Positions 18,232-26,675 of a stretch of 64,000 nucleotides of DNA are shown in pieces. The DNA comes from HXMU1420-2 sp034670145 (GTDB lineage: Bacteria > Pseudomonadota > Alphaproteobacteria > Rhodobacterales > Rhodobacteraceae): the NCBI GenBank assembly GCA_034670145.1, contig JAXMOA010000008.1, forward strand, positions 1 to 64,000, given 5' to 3'. Position 1 is the first letter of the stretch; every line of letters begins with the position of its first letter. Made by a program: the position numbers and the translations under genes. Under the pieces are notes generated by a model. It did no database searches. It saw only the letters and a program-made list of their open reading frames with translations, and had not been told where the DNA came from.

Positions 18232-18802
18232 GGGACGGCTCGGCTTCGCGCAGGTGGCTCCGGTCAAAGGCGTCGATGGGTTCAACCGTTCGAGCCCTGT
18301 CACCGGCCCGACTTATGTGGACGCGACGATCGCAGATAAACGGTTGCGGCGCGGGGCACGGCTTTGGACGGTCGCCACGTCCATCTTCAAGACCGAGACC
18401 TATCGCTATTTGCGGCAGGACCGCCCGACGCGGGAGGAAATCGAGGCTGGGCACCTTTGCCCGCCCGGAACCATCCATCTGCCAAACTGGGCGGACGGCG
18501 AGTGGTTGAAGCAATTCACGGCCGAACAACTGGTCACGGTGCGCACCAAACGCGGCTTCGCTCGGCTGGAATGGCAGAAGCTGCGCGAACGCAACGAGGC
18601 GCTGGACACACGGGTCTATGCGAGGGCCGCGGCTTGGATATTGGGCGCTGACCGCTGGTCCGATGCGCGGTGGACTGATCTGGAAGCACAGGTCGGGATC
18701 ACGGCGGAGGACATGGCTGAAGACGGGGCCGGAAACATCACGCCCGCATCTCGGCGCGCGGGACCACAGCGGCGCACCTTGCGCTCAAGTTACATGAGGT
18801 GA
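18224..18802 (+). pseudogene. Phage terminase large subunit, C-terminal fragment
   Basis: About 190 residues match the C-terminal nuclease part of GpA-type terminase large subunits: KLRRGARLWTVATSIFKTET, then CPPGTIHLPNWADGEWLKQF, LVTVRTKRGFARLEWQKLRE and ALDTRVYARAAAWILGADRW. The ATPase half is missing, and the 5' end is fused to the transglutaminase remnant. No other phage gene is nearby, so this is a relic of a prophage lost or broken during island rearrangement. Confidence 0.75.
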
Positions 18803-18840
18803 AGGGGCTGGAAACGCAGGGTCATGTTGGCCGGGCCGGT

Positions 18841-19185
18841 TCAGTGCAGGCAGCATTTCTTGAACCTCTTGCCGCTGCCGCAGGGACAGGGATCGTTGCG
18901 GCCAAGCTTGTCTGGCGTCTTTGTGATGGCCTCTGTCCAGGGGGCCACGCGCAAGGCGTTGTCAACTTTGCGGGTCTTCTGCTGGATGAGAAACTCATCG
19001 GTATAACAGTGCCATTTCGACAACTCATCGATGGCATTGGTGATCAGGGCTTTCTGGAAACGACGGTTTGCCGGGAAAACACCTTCGTTGAGGGTGGCCT
19101 CCAGATCCTCAAGGAAATGCCCGAAGTCGCAATACTCTTTTGGGATCAGGCCCCGAAGTGTGAAAGCCCTGCTACCGATTGGCAA
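18841..19185 (-). CDS. SEC-C motif protein (114 aa)
   Basis: The C-terminus KLGRNDPCPCGSGKRFKKCC is a complete SEC-C zinc-binding motif, as at the end of SecA and many small proteins. The preceding part (YCDFGHFLEDLEATLNEGVF, KALITNAIDELSKWHCYTDE) is helical and not a known domain to me. The start is uncertain: a TTG at 19185 with weak upstream AAAGAG. It may be a truncated member of a larger SEC-C protein family often found in islands. It lies just inside the tRNA-derived island boundary, on the opposite strand to its neighbours. Confidence 0.6.
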   Translation of the reverse strand: MPIGSRAFTLRGLIPKEYCDFGHFLEDLEATLNEGVFPANRRFQKALITNAIDELSKWHCYTDEFLIQQKTRKVDNALRVAPWTEAITKTPDKLGRNDPCPCGSGKRFKKCCLH

Positions 19186-19429
19186 GCGCGCTCTTTACAC
19201 GTGCCTGTGATTGGCAGCGCTCCGACCTCGGCGCTTATCGTGCTTCAAGGCGCAAAGGCTGGTATCGGCTCTGCACGGCGCATGTGGAACGCTGATTTAA
19301 TCAAACCCTACACCTGAACCTCAGAGACCACAGACCAGCATGGTTCAACAAAGTCCGCATATTTCTGAACTAATTCTTGAACAGGCCCTTTAAATGGCTT
19401 TGTTTTTATGGTGTTTTTGCCACGAATTA
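19186..19429. other. Gene-free stretch before the tRNA scar
   Basis: No supported gene. The DNA is less GC-rich from about 19290 on. Translations in all frames are short or interrupted. It forms the last part of the island before the tRNA-Gly fragment. Confidence 0.4.
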
Positions 19430-19478
19430 GTAGCCTTCCAAGCTAATGACGCGAGTTCGATTCTCGCCGCCCGCTCCA
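19430..19478 (+). tRNA. tRNA-Gly(UCC) 3' fragment, candidate attachment site
   Basis: The stretch holds the 3' half of a tRNA-Gly(UCC): anticodon loop CTTCCAA, a T-arm with stem GCGAG / CTCGC around TTCGATT (19451-19467), acceptor strand CGCCCGC, discriminator T and encoded CCA (19476-19478). No 5' acceptor strand, D-arm or full anticodon stem precedes it; the sequence upstream is unrelated. Tyrosine-integrase elements duplicate exactly such 3' ends when they insert, so this is best read as the distal attachment site of an element lying to its left. It is not a functional tRNA gene. No integrase is in the window. Confidence 0.72.
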
Positions 19479-19748
19479 AATTTCCACATAGTCTTGAATT
19501 TGCTGTTTCGGCGCAGGGACCTCAATTTGCGTTGGGCCCCATTTGTGCCTTCTGCGTCGGTCATCCCGCCCCGGAAACGCGGCATTTTGCGCTCAAAAAT
19601 CGCAGTCAGGTGGCAATCTGCCCCGTGATTTCGCCATGCCGTGATGGGCTGGGATCATCTGACCGCTTGACCACACCGCATCAAACCACCATCAAGCGTG
19701 TTCAAATCGCCAGCGCGTCCCGCACTGGCCGTAGCGGGGATCAGATCC
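19479..19748. other. Leader region of the ABC exporter gene
   Basis: A 270-base gap with no supported gene between the tRNA fragment and the ABC exporter start. TTGACC at about 19667 could be a -35 box, but no good -10 follows at the right spacing. Nothing else is visible. Confidence 0.35.
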
Positions 19749-21539
19749 ATGTCCCAACCTCCTGGCGCCAAAGAAGAGCGCGAAAAGTCAAAACGTGTCG
19801 GCGCGCTGAAAGCGCTCTGGCCGTTCATGGCAACCCAGCGTCTTTTGATCGTGGCGGCGCTGACCGCGCTGACCTTTACGGCCGGGATCTCTCTGACCTT
19901 GCCGCTGGCCGTGCGCCGGGTGGTCGACAATTTCCGCACTGGCGATCTGGTGTTGCTGGATCAGTACTTCCTCGCAGCCCTGGTCATCGCGCTGATGCTG
20001 GCCCTGGGCACGGGCCTGCGCTATGCGCTGGTGACCCGCCTGGGCGAGCGTGTGGTGGCGGATATTCGCAAGGCCGTGTTTGACCGCGTGATCGGGATGA
20101 GCCCGGCTTTCTACGAAAACATCATGACGGGCGAAGTGCTCAGCCGGATCACAACAGATACAACGCTGATCCAATCGGTGTTGGGATCCTCGGCTTCGAT
20201 CGCCCTGCGCAATCTGCTGATCCTTGTGGGCGGCCTATCCCTGATGCTGCTGACCTCAGCCAAATTGACCGGCATGGTCTTCCTGCTGGTGCCCGCCGTG
20301 ATCGTACCAATCCTGACGCTGGGGCGTCGCCTGCGCAAGATCAGCAAGGAAAATCAGGACTGGATCGCGGCCTCTTCCGGCAATGCCGGCGAGGCGCTGA
20401 GCGCCGTGCAAACTGTCCAGGCCTATACCCAGGAAACCGCGACGCGCGCGCAGTTTGCCGACATGACCGAAACCTCTTACAAGGTCGCGCTGCGCCGGAT
20501 CGCAACGCGGGCCTGGATGACCGTCATTGTCATCTTTCTGATTTTCAGCGGCATCGTCGGCGTTTTGTGGATCGGCGCCAATGACGTCCGCACCGGCGCC
20601 ATCACCGAAGGCACGCTGGTGCAATTCGTCATCTACGCCATCATGGTGGCCGGTTCGGTCGCCGCCCTCAGCGAAATCTGGGGCGAGTTGCAACGCGCGG
20701 CAGGGGCGACCGAACGGTTGATCGAATTGCTCCAAACCGAAGATTCGGTCGCTGACCCGGCCTCGCCACAGCAATTGCCGCAGCGCGCGCAGGGGCGCAT
20801 CGTCTTTGACAATGTGACCTTCCACTATCCGACACGCCCCGACACGCCGGCACTGGACAATGTCAGCCTGACCATCGCGCCGGGTGAAACCGTGGCCTTT
20901 GTCGGCCCGTCCGGGGCGGGCAAGACCACAGTGATTCAGATGATCCAGCGGTTCTATGACCCGACCACAGGCCAGATCCTGCTGGATGGCATTGCCTTGC
21001 CCGACATGCGCCGCGACGCCTTCCGCGCCCAGATTGCACTGGTGCCGCAAGAGGCCGTGATCTTTGCCACATCCGCCCGCGAGAACATCCGCTTTGGCCG
21101 CCCCGGCGCAACAGATGCCGAAGTGGAGGCCGCCGCCCATGCCGCCGCTGCTCATGCGTTCATCGAACAATTGCCGCAAGGCTATGACAGCCAGCTGGGA
21201 GAACGCGGCGTGATGTTGTCGGGCGGACAGAAACAACGCATCGCCATTGCCCGTGCAATCCTGCGCGACGCGCCCGTGCTTTTGCTGGACGAGGCCACCA
21301 GCGCGCTGGATGCCGAAAGCGAACGATTGGTGCAGACCGCCGTCGACAGCCTGTCGCAGGATCGCACCACATTGATCGTGGCGCATCGTCTGGCCACGGT
21401 CAAAAAGGCGGATCGCATCATTGTGATGGATCAGGGCCAGATCGTCGCCACCGGCAGTCACGACCAGTTGGTGGCGCAGGGGGGGCTCTATGCGCGGCTC
21501 GCACGCCTGCAATTCACTGATGGACTGGCCGCCGAATAA
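19749..21539 (+). CDS. ABC exporter, fused membrane and ATPase domains (MsbA/LmrA type)
   Basis: A 596-residue half-transporter: six membrane helices in residues about 25-320, then one nucleotide-binding domain with Walker A GPSGAGKTTV, signature LSGGQKQR, Walker B VLLLDEATSALD and the H-loop IVAHRLATV. It should work as a homodimer in the inner membrane, exporting a lipid, peptide or drug. The ATG at 19749 is taken since the longer frame adds an unrelated 17-residue tail. It is the first backbone gene after the island scar. Substrate unknown. Confidence 0.92.
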   Translation: MSQPPGAKEEREKSKRVGALKALWPFMATQRLLIVAALTALTFTAGISLTLPLAVRRVVDNFRTGDLVLLDQYFLAALVIALMLALGTGLRYALVTRLGERVVADIRKAVFDRVIGMSPAFYENIMTGEVLSRITTDTTLIQSVLGSSASIALRNLLILVGGLSLMLLTSAKLTGMVFLLVPAVIVPILTLGRRLRKISKENQDWIAASSGNAGEALSAVQTVQAYTQETATRAQFADMTETSYKVALRRIATRAWMTVIVIFLIFSGIVGVLWIGANDVRTGAITEGTLVQFVIYAIMVAGSVAALSEIWGELQRAAGATERLIELLQTEDSVADPASPQQLPQRAQGRIVFDNVTFHYPTRPDTPALDNVSLTIAPGETVAFVGPSGAGKTTVIQMIQRFYDPTTGQILLDGIALPDMRRDAFRAQIALVPQEAVIFATSARENIRFGRPGATDAEVEAAAHAAAAHAFIEQLPQGYDSQLGERGVMLSGGQKQRIAIARAILRDAPVLLLDEATSALDAESERLVQTAVDSLSQDRTTLIVAHRLATVKKADRIIVMDQGQIVATGSHDQLVAQGGLYARLARLQFTDGLAAE

Positions 21540-21557
21540 GCGTTCTTTATGACATGA

Positions 21558-21571
21558 CGAATGGTCATTCG
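21558..21571. promoter_or_regulatory. Inverted repeat CGAATG-GT-CATTCG (candidate operator)
   Basis: A 6-2-6 palindrome 86 bases upstream of the acyl-CoA synthetase start. Its form (GAATGNNCATTC) is like the operators of TetR-family fatty-acid regulators (FadR/PsrA-like); that link is inference. No such regulator is in the window. Confidence 0.4.
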
Positions 21572-21656
21572 GGTCCTGTCTTGCCAAGTCTCCATTTTGC
21601 TCCCAAATAGGACGAGGGACAAAAATGCTCAAAAATGGGCTTAGGGAGGTCATATT

Positions 21657-23552
21657 ATGTCGTCAAACAGCATTGCGACGATCGCAGATCGCAATCGGAT
21701 CGAAGCGGAAATGCCGTGGGAAGAGCGGGATTTGCCGAAAACGCTGTATTCAGCGTTGTGCAATACGGCAGATGCACATGCCCATTCTGACGCAATCAGC
21801 TTTCAATTGCTGGGCGGCCCGGACGACAAGAAAGAAACACTCAGCTGGGCGGACCTGCGCGCCAGGACCATCCAGGCCGCAAATCTGTTCCGCTCCCTGG
21901 GCATAGGTGAAACCGACGTGGTGGCCTTTGTGCTGCCCAATTGCAACGAAACGGTCACGACCCTCTGGGGCGGCGCCATCGCCGGGATCGTCAGTCCGAT
22001 CAACCCATTGCTGGAACCCGAACAGATCGCCGCCATCCTGCGCGAAACCGGCGCCAAAGTGGTGGTAACTCTCAAACCGTTCCCAAAAACCGATGTTGGC
22101 CAGAAAGTGGCCGAGGCCGTCTGCCACGCGCCGGCCGTGAAAACGGTCCTGGAAATTGACCTCAACCGCTATCTGACGCCGCCAAAATCCTGGCTGGTGC
22201 CACTGATCCGCCCCAAATTCGAAAACAAGGATCATCTGAACCACGCAACCTACAAAAGCTTCAACGCGGAACTGGCCAAACAGCCCAAAACCCTGAGCTT
22301 TGCGGATGCAACCGAAGACCGCGTCGCCTTCTACTTCCACACAGGCGGCACAACCGGCATGCCGAAAGTGGCCCAGCACAAATACTCGGGCATGGTCTAT
22401 AACGGATGGTGTGCGTCGCTCTTGTTGGCGTCGGATGACGTGCTGATGTGCCCGCTGCCGCTGTTCCATGTCATGGCGGCCCACGTTCTGTTGAACGCCG
22501 CACTGTTCTCTGGTGCGCATGCGGTCTTCCCAACGCCAGCCGGGTATCGCGGCGAAGGTGTGATCGAGAATTTCTGGAAGCTCAACGCGCGCTATCGCAC
22601 CACATTCATCGCCACAGTCCCAACCGCCATCGCCGCCACGATGCAGGTGCCCGTGAACGCGGATATCAGCACAGTCAAAAAGGCGTTCTCGGGGTCAGCC
22701 CCTCTGCCATTGGAGCTGTTCCGCCGCTTTGAAGAGGCCACAGGTGTCACCATCATCGAAGGCTACGGGCTGACAGAGGCGACCTGCATCGTGTCCGGCA
22801 ATCCGGTCGATGGCGAAAAGAAGGTCGGCTCTATCGGGATCACCTATCCTTACACCGACGTCCGGATTATCCGCGGGACCGCCGATGGACCGGTGGATTG
22901 CGGCGTTGACGAGATTGGCGAGATTTGTATTTCAAGCCCGGGTGTCTTTGCCGGGAACACCTATACAGAGACCGAAAAGAACCGGGATCTGTATCATGAC
23001 GACAAATACCTGCGGACCGGTGATCTGGGCCGGATTGATGCGGATGGTTATCTGTGGATCACGGGCCGCCAAAAGGACCTGATCATTCGCGGCGGACACA
23101 ATATTGACCCCGCAGAGATCGAAGAGGCCTTGCTGAGCCACGAAGCGGTGGGTTTTGCGGGCGCAATCGGCCAGCCGGATGCGCACGCAGGCGAGCTGCC
23201 TTGCGCCTATGTCGAACTGGTCACCGGGGCCACTGTCACCCCCGAAGAGCTGATGGCCCATTGCGAAGAGCATGTGCACGAACGCGCCGCGCGTCCAAAA
23301 CATGTGGCCATCCTGGACGAATTGCCAAAGACGGCGGTTGGCAAAGTGTTCAAACCGGACCTGCGCAAAGAGGCGATCACAAGGGTTTACAATCAGGCCA
23401 TGGAACAAACCGGCGTCGCCGCCCGCGTGACCTCCGTGGTGGATGACAAGAAACGCGGTTTGGTGGCCCGGGTAACCGCCAATGGCGCCTCCGAAGAGGA
23501 TGTGAACGGGGTGCTCAATGCCTATACGCGGCCTTGGGAATGGGCCGCATGA
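21657..23552 (+). CDS. Acyl-CoA synthetase (AMP-forming)
   Basis: A 631-residue member of the ANL superfamily that makes acyl-CoA from a carboxylic acid, ATP and CoA through an acyl-adenylate. The P-loop FYFHTGGTTGMPKV, the A5 motif EGYGLTEAT, the A7/A8 region LRTGDLGRIDADGYLWITGR with KDLIIRGGHNIDPAEIE, and the catalytic lysine segment LPKTAVGKVFKPDLR are all intact. GGGAGG precedes the ATG. The downstream hydrolase overlaps it by ATGA, so they form an operon, possibly for degradation of a short or branched acid. Substrate cannot be assigned. Confidence 0.92.
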   Translation: MSSNSIATIADRNRIEAEMPWEERDLPKTLYSALCNTADAHAHSDAISFQLLGGPDDKKETLSWADLRARTIQAANLFRSLGIGETDVVAFVLPNCNETVTTLWGGAIAGIVSPINPLLEPEQIAAILRETGAKVVVTLKPFPKTDVGQKVAEAVCHAPAVKTVLEIDLNRYLTPPKSWLVPLIRPKFENKDHLNHATYKSFNAELAKQPKTLSFADATEDRVAFYFHTGGTTGMPKVAQHKYSGMVYNGWCASLLLASDDVLMCPLPLFHVMAAHVLLNAALFSGAHAVFPTPAGYRGEGVIENFWKLNARYRTTFIATVPTAIAATMQVPVNADISTVKKAFSGSAPLPLELFRRFEEATGVTIIEGYGLTEATCIVSGNPVDGEKKVGSIGITYPYTDVRIIRGTADGPVDCGVDEIGEICISSPGVFAGNTYTETEKNRDLYHDDKYLRTGDLGRIDADGYLWITGRQKDLIIRGGHNIDPAEIEEALLSHEAVGFAGAIGQPDAHAGELPCAYVELVTGATVTPEELMAHCEEHVHERAARPKHVAILDELPKTAVGKVFKPDLRKEAITRVYNQAMEQTGVAARVTSVVDDKKRGLVARVTANGASEEDVNGVLNAYTRPWEWAA

Positions 23553-24484
23553 CCGACACGCCGGATTACGATCAGCTGATTGATGCAGAAACCTGGGCCT
23601 TCATCAAAGAGACGGCCAACTACTATCCGGACGACGCGGTCGGGTTGAGCATTCAGGAACAGCGGCAGGTCTATGACACGATGTGCCGCGCCTTCCATCA
23701 GGGCTATCCTGATGGGGTCGTGGTCGAAGATCACGACGCCGACGGCGTGCCCGTCCGGGTCTATTCCGCCGGTGAACCCACCGTGACCGTGGTCTATTTC
23801 CACGGCGGTGGCTTCGTTGTCGGCGGACTGGAAAGCCACGATGACGTCTGCGCTGAAATCCATGCCAATACGGGCTACCGCGTGGTGGCCGTAGACTACC
23901 GCCTGGCGCCCGAACACAAACACCCGGCCGCCTTTGATGACAGCTGGACCGCGACCCAATGGGTCGCCCAGCAGTTTGAGGGCGCGCTGGTTCTATGCGG
24001 CGACAGCGCGGGCGGCACATTGGCCGCCGCCGTGGCGCATCATGCGCGCGGGCGGATGGACCGTGTGGTGGGGCAGGTGCTGATCTATCCGGGGCTTGGC
24101 GGGGATCTGAACGCCGGGTCGTTCATTGAACATGCCAATGCCCCGATGCTGACCCGCGACGACATTCTGTTTTACGAAAGCGTGCGCCACGGCGGGGCCG
24201 CGCCTCAGGGCGATTATACCTATCGACCTCTGGACGATACCGACTTTGCCGGTCTGCCCCCCACAGTCGTTTATTGTGCGCAATGCGATCCAATTGCCGA
24301 TGGCGGGCGGATTTACGTCGACCAAATCCAGGCCGCAGGCGGTCGGGCCGAATGGGTGTTAGAACCCGGCCTGGTGCATGGCTATCTGCGCGGCCGATCC
24401 ACGGTCGCACGCGCCCGGTCCAGCTTTGACCGGATCGTCTTGTCGATCGAGGCGCTGGGGCAGGGGCTCTGGCCACACGGTTAA
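23549..24484 (+). CDS. Alpha/beta hydrolase (hormone-sensitive-lipase family esterase)
   Basis: A 311-residue alpha/beta hydrolase of the HSL (family IV) type: oxyanion motif YFHGGGFVVGG near residue 86, nucleophile elbow LCGDSAGGT near residue 150, aspartate in QCDPIADGG, histidine in LVHGYLRG. It should hydrolyse short-chain esters in the cytosol. Its start overlaps the acyl-CoA synthetase stop by ATGA, so the products may act in sequence (ester cleavage, then CoA activation). The catalytic triad is complete. Confidence 0.9.
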   Translation: MTDTPDYDQLIDAETWAFIKETANYYPDDAVGLSIQEQRQVYDTMCRAFHQGYPDGVVVEDHDADGVPVRVYSAGEPTVTVVYFHGGGFVVGGLESHDDVCAEIHANTGYRVVAVDYRLAPEHKHPAAFDDSWTATQWVAQQFEGALVLCGDSAGGTLAAAVAHHARGRMDRVVGQVLIYPGLGGDLNAGSFIEHANAPMLTRDDILFYESVRHGGAAPQGDYTYRPLDDTDFAGLPPTVVYCAQCDPIADGGRIYVDQIQAAGGRAEWVLEPGLVHGYLRGRSTVARARSSFDRIVLSIEALGQGLWPHG

Positions 24485-24563
24485 GCTGCCTCAATCATCG
24501 GAATTTGTCGCTGGAAAACGGTCAGGGGGTGTGAATGCGCCGCCTGATGCTTATGTTACGGTC

Positions 24564-24953
24564 ATGACCAAAAAAATCGCTTCGATCGTCCTTGCACTGG
24601 GCCTCTCCGGCCCGCCCGCAACCGCGCAGGATGCCGGATCCGATCTCATGCGCCGCGGGATGGAGCTGTTTCTGGAAGGGCTCCAGGATGAGCTTTCTCC
24701 AGCGCTGCGCGAGTTTTACGACCTGGCCGAAGAAGCAGGACCCGCCTTCAGCAGCTTTCTGCAACAAATGGGCCCCGCCTTTGGTGAAATCCTGAACCAG
24801 GTTCAGGACTGGACCGCCTATCACCCGCCCGAGATCCTGCCCAACGGTGATATCATCCTGCGCCGCAAACAGCCGTCCGACATAACGCCCGAGGACACCC
24901 CGCCCTCTGAAACGCCTGCGGACCCCCCCAAGGATGGGCAGATCGACCTGTAA
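24564..24953 (+). CDS. Exported hypothetical protein (129 aa)
   Basis: The ATG at 24564 gives a clear signal peptide (KKIASIVLALGLSGPPATA, cleaved before QDAG). The mature 108 residues contain MRRGMELFLEGLQDELSPAL then EEAGPAFSSFLQQMGPAFGE and a proline/acid-rich tail. I recall this helical family in roseobacters, sometimes mislabelled as an AAA+ ATPase; no ATPase motif is present. It stands about 80 bases after the hydrolase gene and is convergent with ppx. Role unknown. Confidence 0.72.
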   Translation: MTKKIASIVLALGLSGPPATAQDAGSDLMRRGMELFLEGLQDELSPALREFYDLAEEAGPAFSSFLQQMGPAFGEILNQVQDWTAYHPPEILPNGDIILRRKQPSDITPEDTPPSETPADPPKDGQIDL

Positions 24954-24964
24954 ACAGCGCGCAG

Positions 24965-26545
24965 TCAGCCGTCGCTTTTTGCCTCTGGTTTCGACCCACG
25001 GCGTTTGGGCATTGTCAGCTTCAACTCTGCTCCCAGCGACGTCGCCAGGGACGACAGCCGGGCCTCTGCCACTTCGCCGTACAGCGACACCGACTGCGGC
25101 GAAAGCCGCAGCTCCAGCTCTTTTCGGCGCGGCGCCCATTTCAAAGTGCCCAGTGTCTCGTTCTCCTGGGTCCACATCAGCGCGCCAAAACGCATCGCCT
25201 TGCCCAGAATCTCGGCCTGGCGCTGATCCTTTTCGCCCAGCAAACCGATGGTCTGATCCAGCGCCGTCCCCTCGCGTTTGTTACGATACCGATGCATCAG
25301 AGCCAGCCCCAGATAAACTCGCTCCTGATGGGTCAACCCGCCCAGATTGGCCCGCGTCGCATTGTCAAAACAGATCTCGGCCCGGTAGTCGGGATGCGCC
25401 CGCCAGCTGACATCATGCAAAAGGCAAGCGGCCTGAACGATGCGGCGCCGCTCGGGCGCACAGCGGGCAAACAAAGGGCGCACAAATTGATACAGCCGCG
25501 CGCCAAACCCGGGCTGGCGCGCATCCTTGGCCTCGGCGAAATAACAGGCCTCGATCAGCGGATCCCGGTCACGCAATTGCTGGGGCATCTGCTCATACAA
25601 CAGACCCTCGCGGATGCCATAGCTGGAAATTGCAATGTCATGCGGGCGGAAGGTCCGCACCAGCCGCTTCAACACTTCGATCGCATAAGGGACCAGCGCG
25701 ATCCGCGCGCTCGAAATGCCGCACATTGCCCGCAGTTCGTCGAGGTTGTGTGCGGCGATGAACTTGGCCGTGGCATTGACGGATTTTGTGGTCATCCGGT
25801 ATTCGTGCAAAACCTTGAGCGGGTAGCCCCGCCGCACCATGTCAATTTTCGCAATGGCCCGCCAGCTGCCGCCGACCAGAAACAGGCGGTCACGCTGCGG
25901 TCCCAGCGCATCGCGCATTTCATCGATGACAGCTTTGATATGGCTTTGGCGCCCCTTCTTGCCGCCCTTGATATCGCGCAGCTTCAGCGGTCCCAGCGGG
26001 CTGGTCAGGCGGCGCCCGACCTTGCCATCCGCAATCTCAGCCAGCTCCATCGACGCGCCGCCAATATCGCACACCAACCCATAAGACCCAGGCCAGCCCA
26101 GCAAAACGCCCTGCGCCGAAAGCCGGGCCTCCTCATCGCCGCTGATCACATGCAGCCGCAGCCCGGTTTTCTCTTCCACCTCTTTGCAGAATTCCGGACC
26201 ATCGCTGGCATCGCGCACCGCCGCCGTCGCCACCACAGACACCGGCGGCAGGCCCATGCCCTGGGCAACCGCCTGAAAACGGATCAACGCATTCATCGCC
26301 CGGATGCGCCCCTGCGGGTTGAGATGGCCGGTTTCTGCCAGCCCCGCGCCCAGCGCACACATGATCTTTTCATTGTAAAAATAGGCCGGTGACCGGGCCG
26401 CCCCGTCAAAGACCACCATTCGAACCGAGTTCGACCCCACATCAATAACACCTACCCGGGCCAATGCGCGCGAGGAAGGGTCTTCGAACAACGGCGGCCC
26501 AAAGGCGTCCGTTTCTGTTTTGGTCGCGTTGACTGGCAGGTTCAT
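24965..26545 (-). CDS. ppx: Exopolyphosphatase / Ppx-GppA family phosphatase
   Basis: A 526-residue Ppx/GppA protein: an actin-like two-domain ATPase fold with GVIDVGSNSVRMVVFDG (phosphate 1), CDIGGASMELA (phosphate 2 region) and VGGSWRAIAKIDM, followed by a C-terminal helical HD-like domain (ACLLHDVSWRAHPDYRAE). It should hydrolyse polyphosphate or pppGpp. GGGGAGG precedes the ATG. In related Rhodobacteraceae it usually follows ppk in an hdaA-ppk-ppx order; here hdaA is the direct upstream neighbour, with only 130 bases between. Confidence 0.9.
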   Translation of the reverse strand: MNLPVNATKTETDAFGPPLFEDPSSRALARVGVIDVGSNSVRMVVFDGAARSPAYFYNEKIMCALGAGLAETGHLNPQGRIRAMNALIRFQAVAQGMGLPPVSVVATAAVRDASDGPEFCKEVEEKTGLRLHVISGDEEARLSAQGVLLGWPGSYGLVCDIGGASMELAEIADGKVGRRLTSPLGPLKLRDIKGGKKGRQSHIKAVIDEMRDALGPQRDRLFLVGGSWRAIAKIDMVRRGYPLKVLHEYRMTTKSVNATAKFIAAHNLDELRAMCGISSARIALVPYAIEVLKRLVRTFRPHDIAISSYGIREGLLYEQMPQQLRDRDPLIEACYFAEAKDARQPGFGARLYQFVRPLFARCAPERRRIVQAACLLHDVSWRAHPDYRAEICFDNATRANLGGLTHQERVYLGLALMHRYRNKREGTALDQTIGLLGEKDQRQAEILGKAMRFGALMWTQENETLGTLKWAPRRKELELRLSPQSVSLYGEVAEARLSSLATSLGAELKLTMPKRRGSKPEAKSDG

Positions 26546-26574
26546 ATTGCCCTCCCCAGGGGTAAAGTCGTGCC

Positions 26575-26603
26575 AAGATGGGCGATTGCAGGCTGTGGGT
26601 CAA
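26575..26603 (-). promoter_or_regulatory. Candidate sigma-70 promoter of ppx
   Basis: On the minus strand, TTGACC (26598-26603), a 17-base spacer and CATCTT (26575-26580) lie about 30 bases before the ppx start. The -35 is good, the -10 weak. It would let ppx be transcribed separately from hdaA. Confidence 0.4.
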
Positions 26604-26675
26604 TTGCGCCGTAGGGCAGGTGCGTTGTGGCCGCGCCCGATGCAAGGCGGCATGGGGCGCAACAGATGGCACAGC

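Noticed and set aside
19430..19478. Complete tRNA-Gly gene
   Set aside because: The 5' acceptor strand, D-arm and full anticodon stem are missing, so only a 3' fragment is present.
20256..21653. 465-codon minus-strand open frame over the ABC exporter
   Set aside because: Opposite strand of a gene with all ABC motifs; its translation shows no domain.
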